Source: Prevotella sp. CAG:485 (GTDB lineage: Bacteria; Bacteroidota; Bacteroidia; Bacteroidales; Muribaculaceae). Taken from it: a DNA stretch of 38,611 nt. Under the pieces are notes generated by a model. It was not told where the DNA came from, searched no databases, and saw nothing but the letters and a program-made list of their open reading frames with translations. Each line of letters opens with the position of its first letter. Within the stretch, counting starts at the first letter, position 1. The stretch spans positions 1-38,611 of the forward strand of contig FR897821.1 of the NCBI GenBank assembly GCA_000437495.1. The letters are read 5' to 3'. The position numbers were made by a program, and so were the translations under genes. This document shows, piece by piece, positions 1 to 7,738 of the stretch.

Positions 1-715
1 TCAAGTCGGCTTTTTTCGGACGGATACTTATATCTGAACTCAAATGTTTCAGACTGTAGGTTGTCATTATAGAGCCTTCTCTCAGAAGATAGTAATATGT
101 ACAAAATGGTATATAACGCGTTTTGGGAATATAACTCCATACTTGAGCCATCCAAATATTGTCTTCGTATAACACATTAGGTTGAAACCATAAACTATGG
201 GACAATATAAACTCTCTCCTTATAAATTTATTCCAGGCTTCCGATGGCATTCCCGCCTCGATAATTTGTTCTAAAGAATCAAACGTTATACTTTCTTTAG
301 GATATTCTTTTTTGTTTAAAATTCGTCCTGACCATGTCTCTTTAATAATTCTTTGTCCGATTATTAAATCATAGTCACCGTTAATAGCTTCTGTCGCAAG
401 AGTAGATATACAATTGTCTGTTAGTTGATCGTCAGGATCAAGGAAAGTGACATACTCGCCAGTTGCCTCTCTTATACCTGAGTTTCTTGCTTCACTAAGC
501 CCTTTGTTTATTTCATGATGAATTATTTTGAAATCTATATGAGTGTTTGAATGTTCCTTAAGAACGCCTTCAATCTTTTTCATACTTTCATCAGGCGTCT
601 TATCGTCAACAATAACCACTTCGAGATTAGAATAATTTTGCCTAAGAACAGACAAAATACATTTTTCAACGTATGGTTCAACGTTATAAACAGGAATAAT
701 TATAGAAATTCTCAT
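1..715 (-). CDS. Family 2 glycosyltransferase, C-terminus beyond window
   Basis: The gene starts with ATG at 715 and stays open to base 1, so only the first 238 residues are visible. The N-terminus has the GT-A signature SIIIPVYN (residues 4-11), an acidic VDD pair (36-38), GLSEARNSG (72-80) and the metal/nucleotide-binding DPDD (93-96, the DxD equivalent), with ED at 184-185 as a possible catalytic-base region. Such enzymes transfer a sugar from a nucleotide donor onto a lipid-linked intermediate at the inner face of the cytoplasmic membrane. It begins 4 nt after the flippase stop codon, so the two are probably co-transcribed within the polysaccharide locus. The DNA is clearly AT-richer than genes to the right. 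The family call is firm; the donor and acceptor cannot be told. Confidence 0.9.
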   Translation of the reverse strand, partial: MRISIIIPVYNVEPYVEKCILSVLRQNYSNLEVVIVDDKTPDESMKKIEGVLKEHSNTHIDFKIIHHEINKGLSEARNSGIREATGEYVTFLDPDDQLTDNCISTLATEAINGDYDLIIGQRIIKETWSGRILNKKEYPKESITFDSLEQIIEAGMPSEAWNKFIRREFILSHSLWFQPNVLYEDNIWMAQVWSYIPKTRYIPFCTYYYLLREGSIMTTYSLKHLSSDISIRPKKADL

Positions 716-719
716 ATTA

Positions 720-2156
720 CTAACTATTTGCATCTTTTGATTTATACAATTGTTTCAGCATTGCTACAACATGAGGACAAAGATAATATAATCCCAGTAA
801 ATAAACAATACAATTAACCATTAAAACGCATAATAGAGATAGCCATGTATAATAAATTTGATTAAAAATCATTATGTCTCCAATAGCTATTCCACCTGAT
901 AAAATAAATATCTTTAGAATATTACCAAAATCATTATTTAATTTCATTGCAATTATTTTACGCAAATAGTAATAACTAACCAGCAGGCATACCAAACTAT
1001 ATAAAACCTTACCCCACGCCACAACTGTAAGATTAAAAATTACAGATACCAACAATATTAGGATACCAACAATTTTAGTTATAAGATGCATATGCAAAAA
1101 CAAATTCGACTTCCCTTTCGCCAAAATAAAATTAGAATTAATCGACGTAAAGTGTTCAAAAACTCCAGCAAAACTAAGTATTTGCAACAATGGCACAATC
1201 GGCATCCATTTATCTGTTATCAAGAGAGAAACCAAAGGAGCTGCAAGACCGGCAACAAAAAGACATCCCGGAAATAGAATAGCAGAAGTAACAAGAATAA
1301 ACCTATGATAAAGACGCATCATTTCCTCATCATCATTTTGCGTCTTTGAGAGTATCGGGAATAGTATTTTTGCTAAAACCCCACTAACATTTATAGGTAT
1401 TAGTTTTGCGTAACCTTCGGCTCGTGAAAAATAACCTAATTGAGTTGGATTGAATACTTTACCAATAACCAGGCTGTATATGTTATTATACAAAGTATAA
1501 ATAATATTGGAACCTAACAAGTTACTTCCGAATTTAAAAAGTTCAACGAATGAGCTGCGAGAAAATTTAAGAATTGGCTTCCACCGTACATATACAACTG
1601 AGACAACAACTCTAATGGCACAAGAGATTACAGCCTGCCAGACCAAAGCCCACACTCCCCAGCCATTATATGCGAGGTAAATGCCGATAAAGCCGGAAAT
1701 GCATGATACTATAAAGGTTATCATGGCTTTTGCTTTGAAGCGCAGTTCTTTGGTCAGGATTGTCATTGAAACCGCTCCGAAACTTGAAATCACAAATGTA
1801 AGGGCCATGGCTCGGGTTGTCCATACCAATACAGGATTCTTGTAAAACGAAGCTATCAGTGGCGCGCAAAAAAACAAGATTGCAAAAAAGACCAGACTGA
1901 TAACAATATTCGTATAGAATACCGTGCTAAAATCTGCCTTAGTACAGTTCTGCTTATTAATCAGCGCATTGGAGAAACCTGAATCGATAAATATATCGCT
2001 CAGCGCCAAAAATACTCCGATAATGCCGATAATGCCATAGTCAGCAGGAGCCAGGACGCGAGCCCTGAATATGCTCACAATAAAAGCTATCCCTTGCGAA
2101 GAATATGACTCCAGAGCGGTCCAAAGAAAACTCTTGACTATGATTTTGTTTGCCAT
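720..2156 (-). CDS. Wzx/WzxC-type polysaccharide flippase (MOP superfamily)
   Basis: A 478-residue integral membrane protein with about a dozen or more hydrophobic segments and the N-terminal layout of the WzxC/polysaccharide-biosynthesis family (SFLWTALESYSSQGIAF, then LAPADYGIIGI and an FIDSGFSNALI region). Members move undecaprenyl-linked repeat units across the cytoplasmic membrane. I place the start at ATG 2156; a TTG two codons upstream (2162) is less likely. It lies 4 nt before the GT2 gene and downstream of the ATPase/nuclease-like pair. Its AT-rich composition, shared with the GT2, differs from the wza-GT4 part of the locus and suggests separate acquisition. The general function is confident; the transported glycan is unknown. 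Confidence 0.88.
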   Translation of the reverse strand: MANKIIVKSFLWTALESYSSQGIAFIVSIFRARVLAPADYGIIGIIGVFLALSDIFIDSGFSNALINKQNCTKADFSTVFYTNIVISLVFFAILFFCAPLIASFYKNPVLVWTTRAMALTFVISSFGAVSMTILTKELRFKAKAMITFIVSCISGFIGIYLAYNGWGVWALVWQAVISCAIRVVVSVVYVRWKPILKFSRSSFVELFKFGSNLLGSNIIYTLYNNIYSLVIGKVFNPTQLGYFSRAEGYAKLIPINVSGVLAKILFPILSKTQNDDEEMMRLYHRFILVTSAILFPGCLFVAGLAAPLVSLLITDKWMPIVPLLQILSFAGVFEHFTSINSNFILAKGKSNLFLHMHLITKIVGILILLVSVIFNLTVVAWGKVLYSLVCLLVSYYYLRKIIAMKLNNDFGNILKIFILSGGIAIGDIMIFNQIYYTWLSLLCVLMVNCIVYLLGLYYLCPHVVAMLKQLYKSKDANS

Positions 2157-2266
2157 TTTCAATGTGATAGTTTCATACCTGTCTTATTTTTCTCTTATCA
2201 AATTACTAAGACAGTGCAGTTATTTGGCACCGGAAAGGGTGGCTTCTTTTACTGACTTCATGAACC

Positions 2267-2274
2267 CAAAATTA
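2267..2274 (-). promoter_or_regulatory. Possible -7 box upstream of the flippase gene
   Basis: TAATTTTG on the minus strand matches the Bacteroidota -7 consensus TAnnTTTG and lies in the 181-nt gap between the small nuclease-like gene and the flippase. A TTTG occurs only 15 nt upstream (2290-2293), shorter than the usual 19-21 nt, so this is weak evidence for a separate flippase-GT2 transcript. A short GATTG/CAATC inverted repeat lies next to it. I see nothing else in this gap. Confidence 0.3.
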
Positions 2275-2343
2275 TGATTGCTAATCAATCAAAATAGTTA
2301 TTTACAGTTGTATCGGCCTTTATTATTTGTTACGTTCTATGTT

Positions 2344-3012
2344 TTAAATGTCAAATTTATATGGATGAGCTATTCTGTAAAGAGAGAAGCCTAAAGTCTC
2401 TAAAACCGGACTGCTTAGTTGCTCTCCCTTGTTTTGGGTGAGTTGGGAGGCTATGGTGCGATTACGGCTAAAAGCTTTCGGCGCTTTAACTCCTCCCGGT
2501 CCTGATGCGGTGCGTATTTTATAACCGAAGATGCATGTCTTTTTCGAAAAGGCGGATGCCGCCTGTTGAAAACATTGGTCTTTCATAAACAGGCCCACAG
2601 AGGATTCGAGTTGCTTCTGTGCTTTCTCATTCTTGCCACCCGGGAAAATAATATTGCCGGTCTTCTTGTTTTTAATCGCCTTTTGCAAATTATTCACATC
2701 GTTGCTTTCCGTCAACTCTACAAATAGCAGAGATTTCTCCTTAACGGTTACAAGATAATCGCACGGATTGATTCCGTTTGTGAATGCGTATTTGTTGTAT
2801 TGTTTCAGGAAACCGTCTAAATGAAAAATTTCACATACAGCAGAATTGGGATTGGCAATGGTTACTGCACCGTTTCCGGGGTTAGTTATGGCAGGTGTGG
2901 CATCTACAAGGTCAAATTGTGCATCGGTTGTTTTTTCCACCGAAGGATGGTTGAGCAATTTGACGTCGAACCGGCATGAAAAGCACCTGTTGAGATGATA
3001 AAAGATGTTCAT
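2344..3012 (-). CDS. Small protein with PD-(D/E)XK-like core, partner of AAA ATPase
   Basis: A 222-residue soluble protein of no family I can name with certainty. Its central part follows the order of a restriction-endonuclease-like fold: E61 in AVCEIFHLDG, D85 in CDYLVTV, then 14 residues on the strand LLFVELTE with E99, followed by a helical stretch with QL (134-135). Related small proteins normally read VELK; here Thr101 occupies the lysine position, so the active site is non-canonical or inactive. Cys10, Cys13 and Cys60 are also present. The start ATG overlaps the ATPase stop codon by one base (TAATG), indicating translational coupling and probably a shared complex. A nuclease effector regulated by the ATPase is an inference. 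It could instead be a structural partner or an immunity protein. Confidence 0.6.
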   Translation of the reverse strand: MNIFYHLNRCFSCRFDVKLLNHPSVEKTTDAQFDLVDATPAITNPGNGAVTIANPNSAVCEIFHLDGFLKQYNKYAFTNGINPCDYLVTVKEKSLLFVELTESNDVNNLQKAIKNKKTGNIIFPGGKNEKAQKQLESSVGLFMKDQCFQQAASAFSKKTCIFGYKIRTASGPGGVKAPKAFSRNRTIASQLTQNKGEQLSSPVLETLGFSLYRIAHPYKFDI

Positions 3013-4184
3013 TATTCCACCGTTGATGTTTCAGTTAATGCATCGTAGAGTTCGTAGATGTTTTCTATTGTATTTGAGAGGACGTCGGTGTTCATTATCG
3101 GCGCATTGAGCAGGCGCATATCGTTGAGCACGCCACTGTGCAGATAAAACAGATTTACATCCTCAAAATTCAGCGTCGCGCCATTTATGGGACGCCGGGT
3201 TTCAGCAGCCTTGAACATAAGATTTAGATGGTTGACAAGGTATGGGCTGTGTGTGGCCACATTGAGCTGAAAAGCAATATGGTCAGGGCGCTCCTCTGCA
3301 CTGAAGAAATTTCTGTAAAGATATTCCATCAGTCCGGTCTGGTTGTCGGGGAAAAGGCTGAGTTCCGGCTCTTCGATATGGAGAGTTATGCGCCGACGAG
3401 GGAAATCGCCGATATTAGTCTGCGTTTTAAAATCGCTGAGGCTGTCGGAACGCGACAGGTAACTCAACACAGAAGAGTTTATGGAGTTGACCAGGTCGTA
3501 ATGACGGGCGAAATATTCGGCTATGTAATGGACCGCCGAAACGCTCTGTATGCCTGAGGAGGCTTCATGCAGGGGCAAAGCATAATCCTTTGCGTCATCG
3601 CTGAGTGGCACAACCATGATTCTGCGACCAGCGCCGGTGCGTTTGGTCTCGAATTTAACACCTAAATAATCAACTTCGGTGGAAGGTATGGCATCCCATG
3701 CAAGCATGAAGTTTTCAAGCGTGTCTTCCAGATAAAAGAGGCCATGGCGAATATTTATCATGCCCGAAAGGATATTCGGTATGGTCATGCGCTTATCTGA
3801 AATAAAAGCTATCTTTTCAAGGCTGATTTCCTGAGGAGGCACCAGCGTATTTGCTCCCTGCAGTTTGCTGCGTCTGTTATAAATCAGCTCCGTACTTTCG
3901 TTTCGGTAGATTATTTCCGTATCTGGCTGCATATAACCGCTTAAGCCGTTGTGCTTCAGCAAATCTTCCACTCTAAACCGGAATGGCGAGCGTTTTACGC
4001 CGCTGCGTTTGAGATACGAACGGATGCAGAGCATCTTATAAAGCCACTGAAAGGCGGCCAGCACTTTCATTATGGTGCTTTTGCCGCTTCCTGATGGCCC
4101 TACAAACACATTTAATGGCCGCAAAATCGGAATTTCTATTTCTTTGATAGGTCCGAAATTCCTTATTGTCAGACTCTCTGCCAT
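3012..4184 (-). CDS. AAA/ABC-type ATPase (AAA_15/OLD-like), module sensor candidate
   Basis: A 390-residue ATPase of the SMC/ABC-like class found in OLD, PtuA and AriA-type proteins. It has the N-terminal strand LTIRNFGPIKEIEI (5-18), Walker A GPSGSGKS (29-36), an ABC-like signature ASSGIQS (208-214), Walker B ITLHIEEPE (266-274) and the switch THS (311-313). The insert between Walker A and the signature is short, without an obvious long coiled coil, and there is no C-terminal Toprim nuclease. I chose ATG 4184; a TTG at 4214 lies inside the -7 promoter box and is very unlikely. It has its own promoter (4212-4243) and is coupled by TAATG to the downstream small gene. ATPase-plus-nuclease pairs of this layout are common in anti-phage defence, but the role here is inferred. 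Confidence 0.8.
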   Translation of the reverse strand: MAESLTIRNFGPIKEIEIPILRPLNVFVGPSGSGKSTIMKVLAAFQWLYKMLCIRSYLKRSGVKRSPFRFRVEDLLKHNGLSGYMQPDTEIIYRNESTELIYNRRSKLQGANTLVPPQEISLEKIAFISDKRMTIPNILSGMINIRHGLFYLEDTLENFMLAWDAIPSTEVDYLGVKFETKRTGAGRRIMVVPLSDDAKDYALPLHEASSGIQSVSAVHYIAEYFARHYDLVNSINSSVLSYLSRSDSLSDFKTQTNIGDFPRRRITLHIEEPELSLFPDNQTGLMEYLYRNFFSAEERPDHIAFQLNVATHSPYLVNHLNLMFKAAETRRPINGATLNFEDVNLFYLHSGVLNDMRLLNAPIMNTDVLSNTIENIYELYDALTETSTVE

Positions 4185-4211
4185 AGTTGAAGTTTTAGCG
4201 GTTATATTTTG

Positions 4212-4243
4212 CAAAGATAATGAAATTTGGGCATTGAAGCAAA
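4212..4243 (-). promoter_or_regulatory. Bacteroidota promoter of the ATPase module
   Basis: On the minus strand TTTG (4243-4240) is separated by exactly 20 nt from TATCTTTG (4219-4212), matching the -33/-7 consensus. Transcription should begin near 4205, about 20 nt before the ATG at 4184. Its position between the last GT4 gene and the ATPase gives the module transcription independent of the capsule operon. Confidence 0.75.
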
Positions 4244-4275
4244 ATATAATCCGGACGTGCCGTTAAATGCACAAA

Positions 4276-5436
4276 TTAAATACTTTCGAGTACGAATTCC
4301 GGCTTATCGCCTTGGCCGAGCAACCAATGATAAAGGCGAATCATGCGTTGGGCTATGATGTCAGGGTTATAGTCATACTCTATCAGGTCGCGGCCATTAC
4401 GCCCCATGGTATCTATGCGCGAAAGGGGCAGCCGCAATATGTTATAGATATGATCGGAGAGGGTCTCTACGTCGTTGTCAACCCAATGGCCGCATTTGTA
4501 TACTTCCAAATCCTGCCAAGGCGCTGTTTTGGTGCATATAACGGGTGTCTGGCATAAAAGAGCTTCGCCCACAATCATGCCGAAGTTCTCAAAATCGCTG
4601 GCCACGATTAGAGCCCGTAAGGAGGCTAATTTTCGCAGCTTTTCATCACCCGACACAAAGCCCTCAAAGATTATCTGTTCCTCTTTGTGAAGGCTTTTGG
4701 CAAGGTCTTTTAGTTCTTGCTCATACTCCGCAGTTCCTTTGCCCATTATAATCAGCCTGTGTTCATTATCAGCCGATTGCGCAAAGGCTTTGATAATCCT
4801 GTCGACGTGTTTACGAGGATGCAAACGGCCGAGGTATCCTATTGCAGAAACTTTCTCGCGCTCCAGGGCACTCGCAGCAATGGCTTCTTCGAGAGTGGCG
4901 GGAATGCGTATCGGGTTGGCAATTACGGCAATCGGTGTCTTTATGCCCAAAGCCCGTATATGTTCTGCTTCCTGGCGGCAAGTGGCATGTATGCAGGCTG
5001 CTTTGCTCAAATCACGGTCGAAGAGCAACCGGCGCATCCATTTTTTGCGTGTGGGGGAAATGGCCAAAGCCTGCGGATATAACATTCCGTGAGGGGTGAT
5101 GACGTATGGCTTGCCGTGTCTGCGGGCGTAAGCACAGGTGACATGGTTGGCATCGAGCCACATACCGTTGGTGTGATACAGGTCGTATTTGTGCTTATGC
5201 AGAAAATGGTGGAAGTTAGCTGAATAGGCGTATGGCGTTCGGCAGTCGTACGGCACAGCCTTAACCCATTCCTCTCCTTTCCCGGCTAAGACGTCGTTGA
5301 CGCCGGGTGCTATATCGGGGGTGAGCAGGTCTGTGGTGGCATCTGAGCGGTTCATGGCCTCAAGCAAGTCGTAAGTGCAGCTTGTGGTGCCGCCGCTGTG
5401 CAGCCCGAAGCCTGCTATGGTCTGCAGAATTTTCAT
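4276..5436 (-). CDS. Family 4 glycosyltransferase
   Basis: A 386-residue GT-B enzyme with the GT4 layout: an N-terminal acceptor half with GFGLHSGGTTSC (9-20) and VITPHGMLYPQAL in the middle, and a C-terminal donor half with YLGRLHPRKHVDRII and the EX7E-type motif FENFGMIVGEAL. Retaining GT4 enzymes add hexoses or hexuronic acids from nucleotide sugars at the cytoplasmic membrane face. Its ATG overlaps the stop of the preceding GT4 gene by 4 nt (ATGA), so it is the last translationally coupled gene of the capsule operon before the ATPase module. Sugar specificity cannot be read from sequence. Confidence 0.9.
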   Translation of the reverse strand: MKILQTIAGFGLHSGGTTSCTYDLLEAMNRSDATTDLLTPDIAPGVNDVLAGKGEEWVKAVPYDCRTPYAYSANFHHFLHKHKYDLYHTNGMWLDANHVTCAYARRHGKPYVITPHGMLYPQALAISPTRKKWMRRLLFDRDLSKAACIHATCRQEAEHIRALGIKTPIAVIANPIRIPATLEEAIAASALEREKVSAIGYLGRLHPRKHVDRIIKAFAQSADNEHRLIIMGKGTAEYEQELKDLAKSLHKEEQIIFEGFVSGDEKLRKLASLRALIVASDFENFGMIVGEALLCQTPVICTKTAPWQDLEVYKCGHWVDNDVETLSDHIYNILRLPLSRIDTMGRNGRDLIEYDYNPDIIAQRMIRLYHWLLGQGDKPEFVLESI

Positions 5437-6482
5437 AGGCTCTTAAGAATTTTCAGATAAGCTTCAACCTGCTCTTTTTCTCTCTTGTCCCAGTCTATGG
5501 CAAGCACTTTTTTCCTGACGTCGGGGTAACAACGCTGCATCTCGCCTACGGCCACTGCAAGGCTCTCTTCATCATCGTGCTTGAAGAAGAAGCCGCTGCC
5601 GTATGCCCGCACCATATCCGGCCCGCAGCCCACTTTCTCGCTTACTATTACCGGCAAGCCCCAGTAAAGAGCCTCTTCCACAACCAATCCCCACGGTTCA
5701 TAGTTTGAAGGAAGGATGAAGACATCGTGCTGCTGATAAATCTCACCCAATTCATCGTTATTTACGAAACCCTGAAAGGTGATGTTAGATCCGGCCATAC
5801 CCTTCAGCATGGCTTCATCCGTCCCGGCTCCCACAATGGTCAGCGGCAGGCCGAGTCTGTTGAACACTCTAATCAGCAATGCAAGGTTTTTTGCCGACAC
5901 AAGTCGCCCTACATACAAATATCGCAGCGGATAATTCGGGTTCTTTTTAGGGGTAAAAGGCTGTTTGCGTATAATACCCACAGACCCCGTACATTCAACC
6001 AAGCCTTTGAAACCGAGCTTCGTAAATAGCTCTTTCTGAGGAATGCCCGAGGGGAGCGCTCCTTTCATGCGATTGATGACGCAGCGCTTTACCGCACCTT
6101 TCAGTCCTTCAAGACCCACATCCTCTCCTCGGCTCTCGTTTATAACAACGTTGCGTTTCTTGGCCGAGAAGAGCGAGTAGAGGTTATATTCCGGAGCGAG
6201 CCAGCCGGCATACAGCACCATACGGGCTTTGATGCCATGCATCAGTCTGCACAGACGCAGGAATGTCTTTGCCTTGTTGCGTTTGTGGCTGTCGCCTTCA
6301 TGCAGAAAATGGTAGTCAAAGCTCCACTCACCATGTTCCATTTGCCGGTTTACAGCCTCAGCGCCGTAGCCGTAAAGCACAAGCAGTATTCTGACTCCTC
6401 TCTTTGCAATGGCCTCGCAGAGATTGAGCTTGTAAAATGAAGGGGTGTTTGTCAGATATACTATGTCGTAATCGCGCTTCAT
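5433..6482 (-). CDS. Family 4 glycosyltransferase
   Basis: A 349-residue GT4 enzyme. The C-terminal Rossmann domain shows YVGRLVSAKNLALLI, TIVGAGTDE, FQGFVNNDELG and the donor-binding motif PSNYEPWGLVVEEALYWGLPVI. I prefer ATG 6482, which gives the ATGA overlap with the upstream stop that recurs throughout this operon. An ATG two codons earlier (6488) is possible. Like its neighbours it probably extends the lipid-linked repeat unit in the cytoplasm. Base composition matches the wza-proximal part of the locus, not the AT-rich left end. Confidence 0.9.
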   Translation of the reverse strand: MKRDYDIVYLTNTPSFYKLNLCEAIAKRGVRILLVLYGYGAEAVNRQMEHGEWSFDYHFLHEGDSHKRNKAKTFLRLCRLMHGIKARMVLYAGWLAPEYNLYSLFSAKKRNVVINESRGEDVGLEGLKGAVKRCVINRMKGALPSGIPQKELFTKLGFKGLVECTGSVGIIRKQPFTPKKNPNYPLRYLYVGRLVSAKNLALLIRVFNRLGLPLTIVGAGTDEAMLKGMAGSNITFQGFVNNDELGEIYQQHDVFILPSNYEPWGLVVEEALYWGLPVIVSEKVGCGPDMVRAYGSGFFFKHDDEESLAVAVGEMQRCYPDVRKKVLAIDWDKREKEQVEAYLKILKSL

Positions 6483-7738
6483 TCCCATTTCGGCTTTTTA
6501 TAAGGTTGTGGCAAACAGTATGACAATCCTAAACAAAGCCAGAACACAAGGCAGAAGAAACTTCCCGAAGAAAGCATATAGCCTTCGGCAAAGTTATGGA
6601 CGCCAATGAATATGAGCATGCTCAGAGCTAACATTGCCTCGAATGAGCGGAGCCTGACAAGCTTCCAGACATTTTTGAGGTATATCCATATTATGAGGAT
6701 AAAGCTACCGATGCCGGTTGACGACAACACAAATAACCATCCGTTGCCCGGCTCTACCACTCCGCTGCCTTCTGCCCATTTAGAGGTGTCTACACCCTCG
6801 GTTGTATATTTTACTTGAGAAAATCCGATGCCGAACACAGGTTTGCTTTTGAATTCGTCCCAACGTTGTTCCCACAAATTCTCACGCGAACTGAGAAGGC
6901 TGCCGGCCTTTTCACTCGCTTTCATTTTATCTTGCAAGGTCTCTGTATAGCTTGACCATGTAGGGAAGGATACAAGGCAGACAAGGGCGATGCTTCCTAT
7001 TACGATTAGGAATTTTTTTGTAGACCGCAGGAAAAGTCCCAACCAAACCACAAAAGCGACCAAAAAGCTCAGCAGAGCACTGCGCGAGCCTGAAAGGATG
7101 CCGGCAAAGAGGCAAATTGCCACTCCAACCCATAAAAGTATCTTATAAACCAAGCCTGCATTTTTTACCCTCTTCATGTAATATTGAACAAGGAAAAGTG
7201 TGCCGACAAAGGCTATCGGCGACAATAGCATAGGCTGTGGCGTTATGCCCTGAAACATAAATCCCTGAAACAGGGTAAGCGGTCTTGCGATGTAATAAAG
7301 AAGGAATGATATTACCGAGATTACCACGCATCCCCATAAAAGCACTGTAAGCGCCTTTTTGCGCCATTCAAGCAGTCGATGGTTGGCAAGCATAGGTCCC
7401 ACGGCAATCAGCAGCATAGTAAGGCCAAACAGTCGCGACCAGGGCGAGTAATAGCCGGAGAAGGTGTTGAGCATAATGGAGCCGGCGCACCAGCACAGGA
7501 ACCAGATTGCCGACCAGTTTACCCGGCTGCGGGCGCTCAATAAGGCCATAATGGCCAGGATGCCCAATGCTCCGTAATAAAACATCACAGGAGGCTGTGG
7601 AAGGAAAAAGACGCAGCGCCAAAGCGGGATTATGGCACTTATTATTACTGCTATTACCAAGGATGTGCGACTGCCGCTTAATGGCAGACGCTTTTTCTTT
7701 GGACTGAGTGTATCGGGTGTATTATAGAGAGAATTCAT
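6479..7738 (-). CDS. O-antigen ligase/polymerase family membrane protein (Wzy-like), copy 2
   Basis: A 419-residue multi-spanning protein with about ten or more hydrophobic segments and the Wzy_C hallmark GSRSALLSFLVAF, followed by a large periplasmic loop with VFGIGFSQVKY and EPGNGWLFVLSSTGI. PF04932 proteins either polymerise repeat units or ligate glycan to an acceptor in the periplasm. The C-terminal third parallels the protein encoded at 8928-10226 motif by motif (AEGYMLSSGS here, AEGYVLSSGS there), so the two are paralogues. ATGA overlaps join it to both flanking GT4 genes. Polymerase or ligase cannot be decided from sequence alone. Confidence 0.85.
   Translation of the reverse strand: MNSLYNTPDTLSPKKKRLPLSGSRTSLVIAVIISAIIPLWRCVFFLPQPPVMFYYGALGILAIMALLSARSRVNWSAIWFLCWCAGSIMLNTFSGYYSPWSRLFGLTMLLIAVGPMLANHRLLEWRKKALTVLLWGCVVISVISFLLYYIARPLTLFQGFMFQGITPQPMLLSPIAFVGTLFLVQYYMKRVKNAGLVYKILLWVGVAICLFAGILSGSRSALLSFLVAFVVWLGLFLRSTKKFLIVIGSIALVCLVSFPTWSSYTETLQDKMKASEKAGSLLSSRENLWEQRWDEFKSKPVFGIGFSQVKYTTEGVDTSKWAEGSGVVEPGNGWLFVLSSTGIGSFILIIWIYLKNVWKLVRLRSFEAMLALSMLIFIGVHNFAEGYMLSSGSFFCLVFWLCLGLSYCLPQPYKKPKWE

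Noticed and set aside
3012..4184. Identification as Septu (PtuA), PARIS (AriA) or a retron ATPase
   Set aside because: The ATPase class fits, but the partner shows no HNH motif or DUF4435 signature, and no reverse transcriptase or retron RNA lies nearby. The name of a known system is therefore not justified.
4184..4214. TTG start at 4214 for the ATPase
   Set aside because: It overlaps the -7 promoter box, so it would not be in the mRNA; ATG 4184 gives the family's normal N-terminus.
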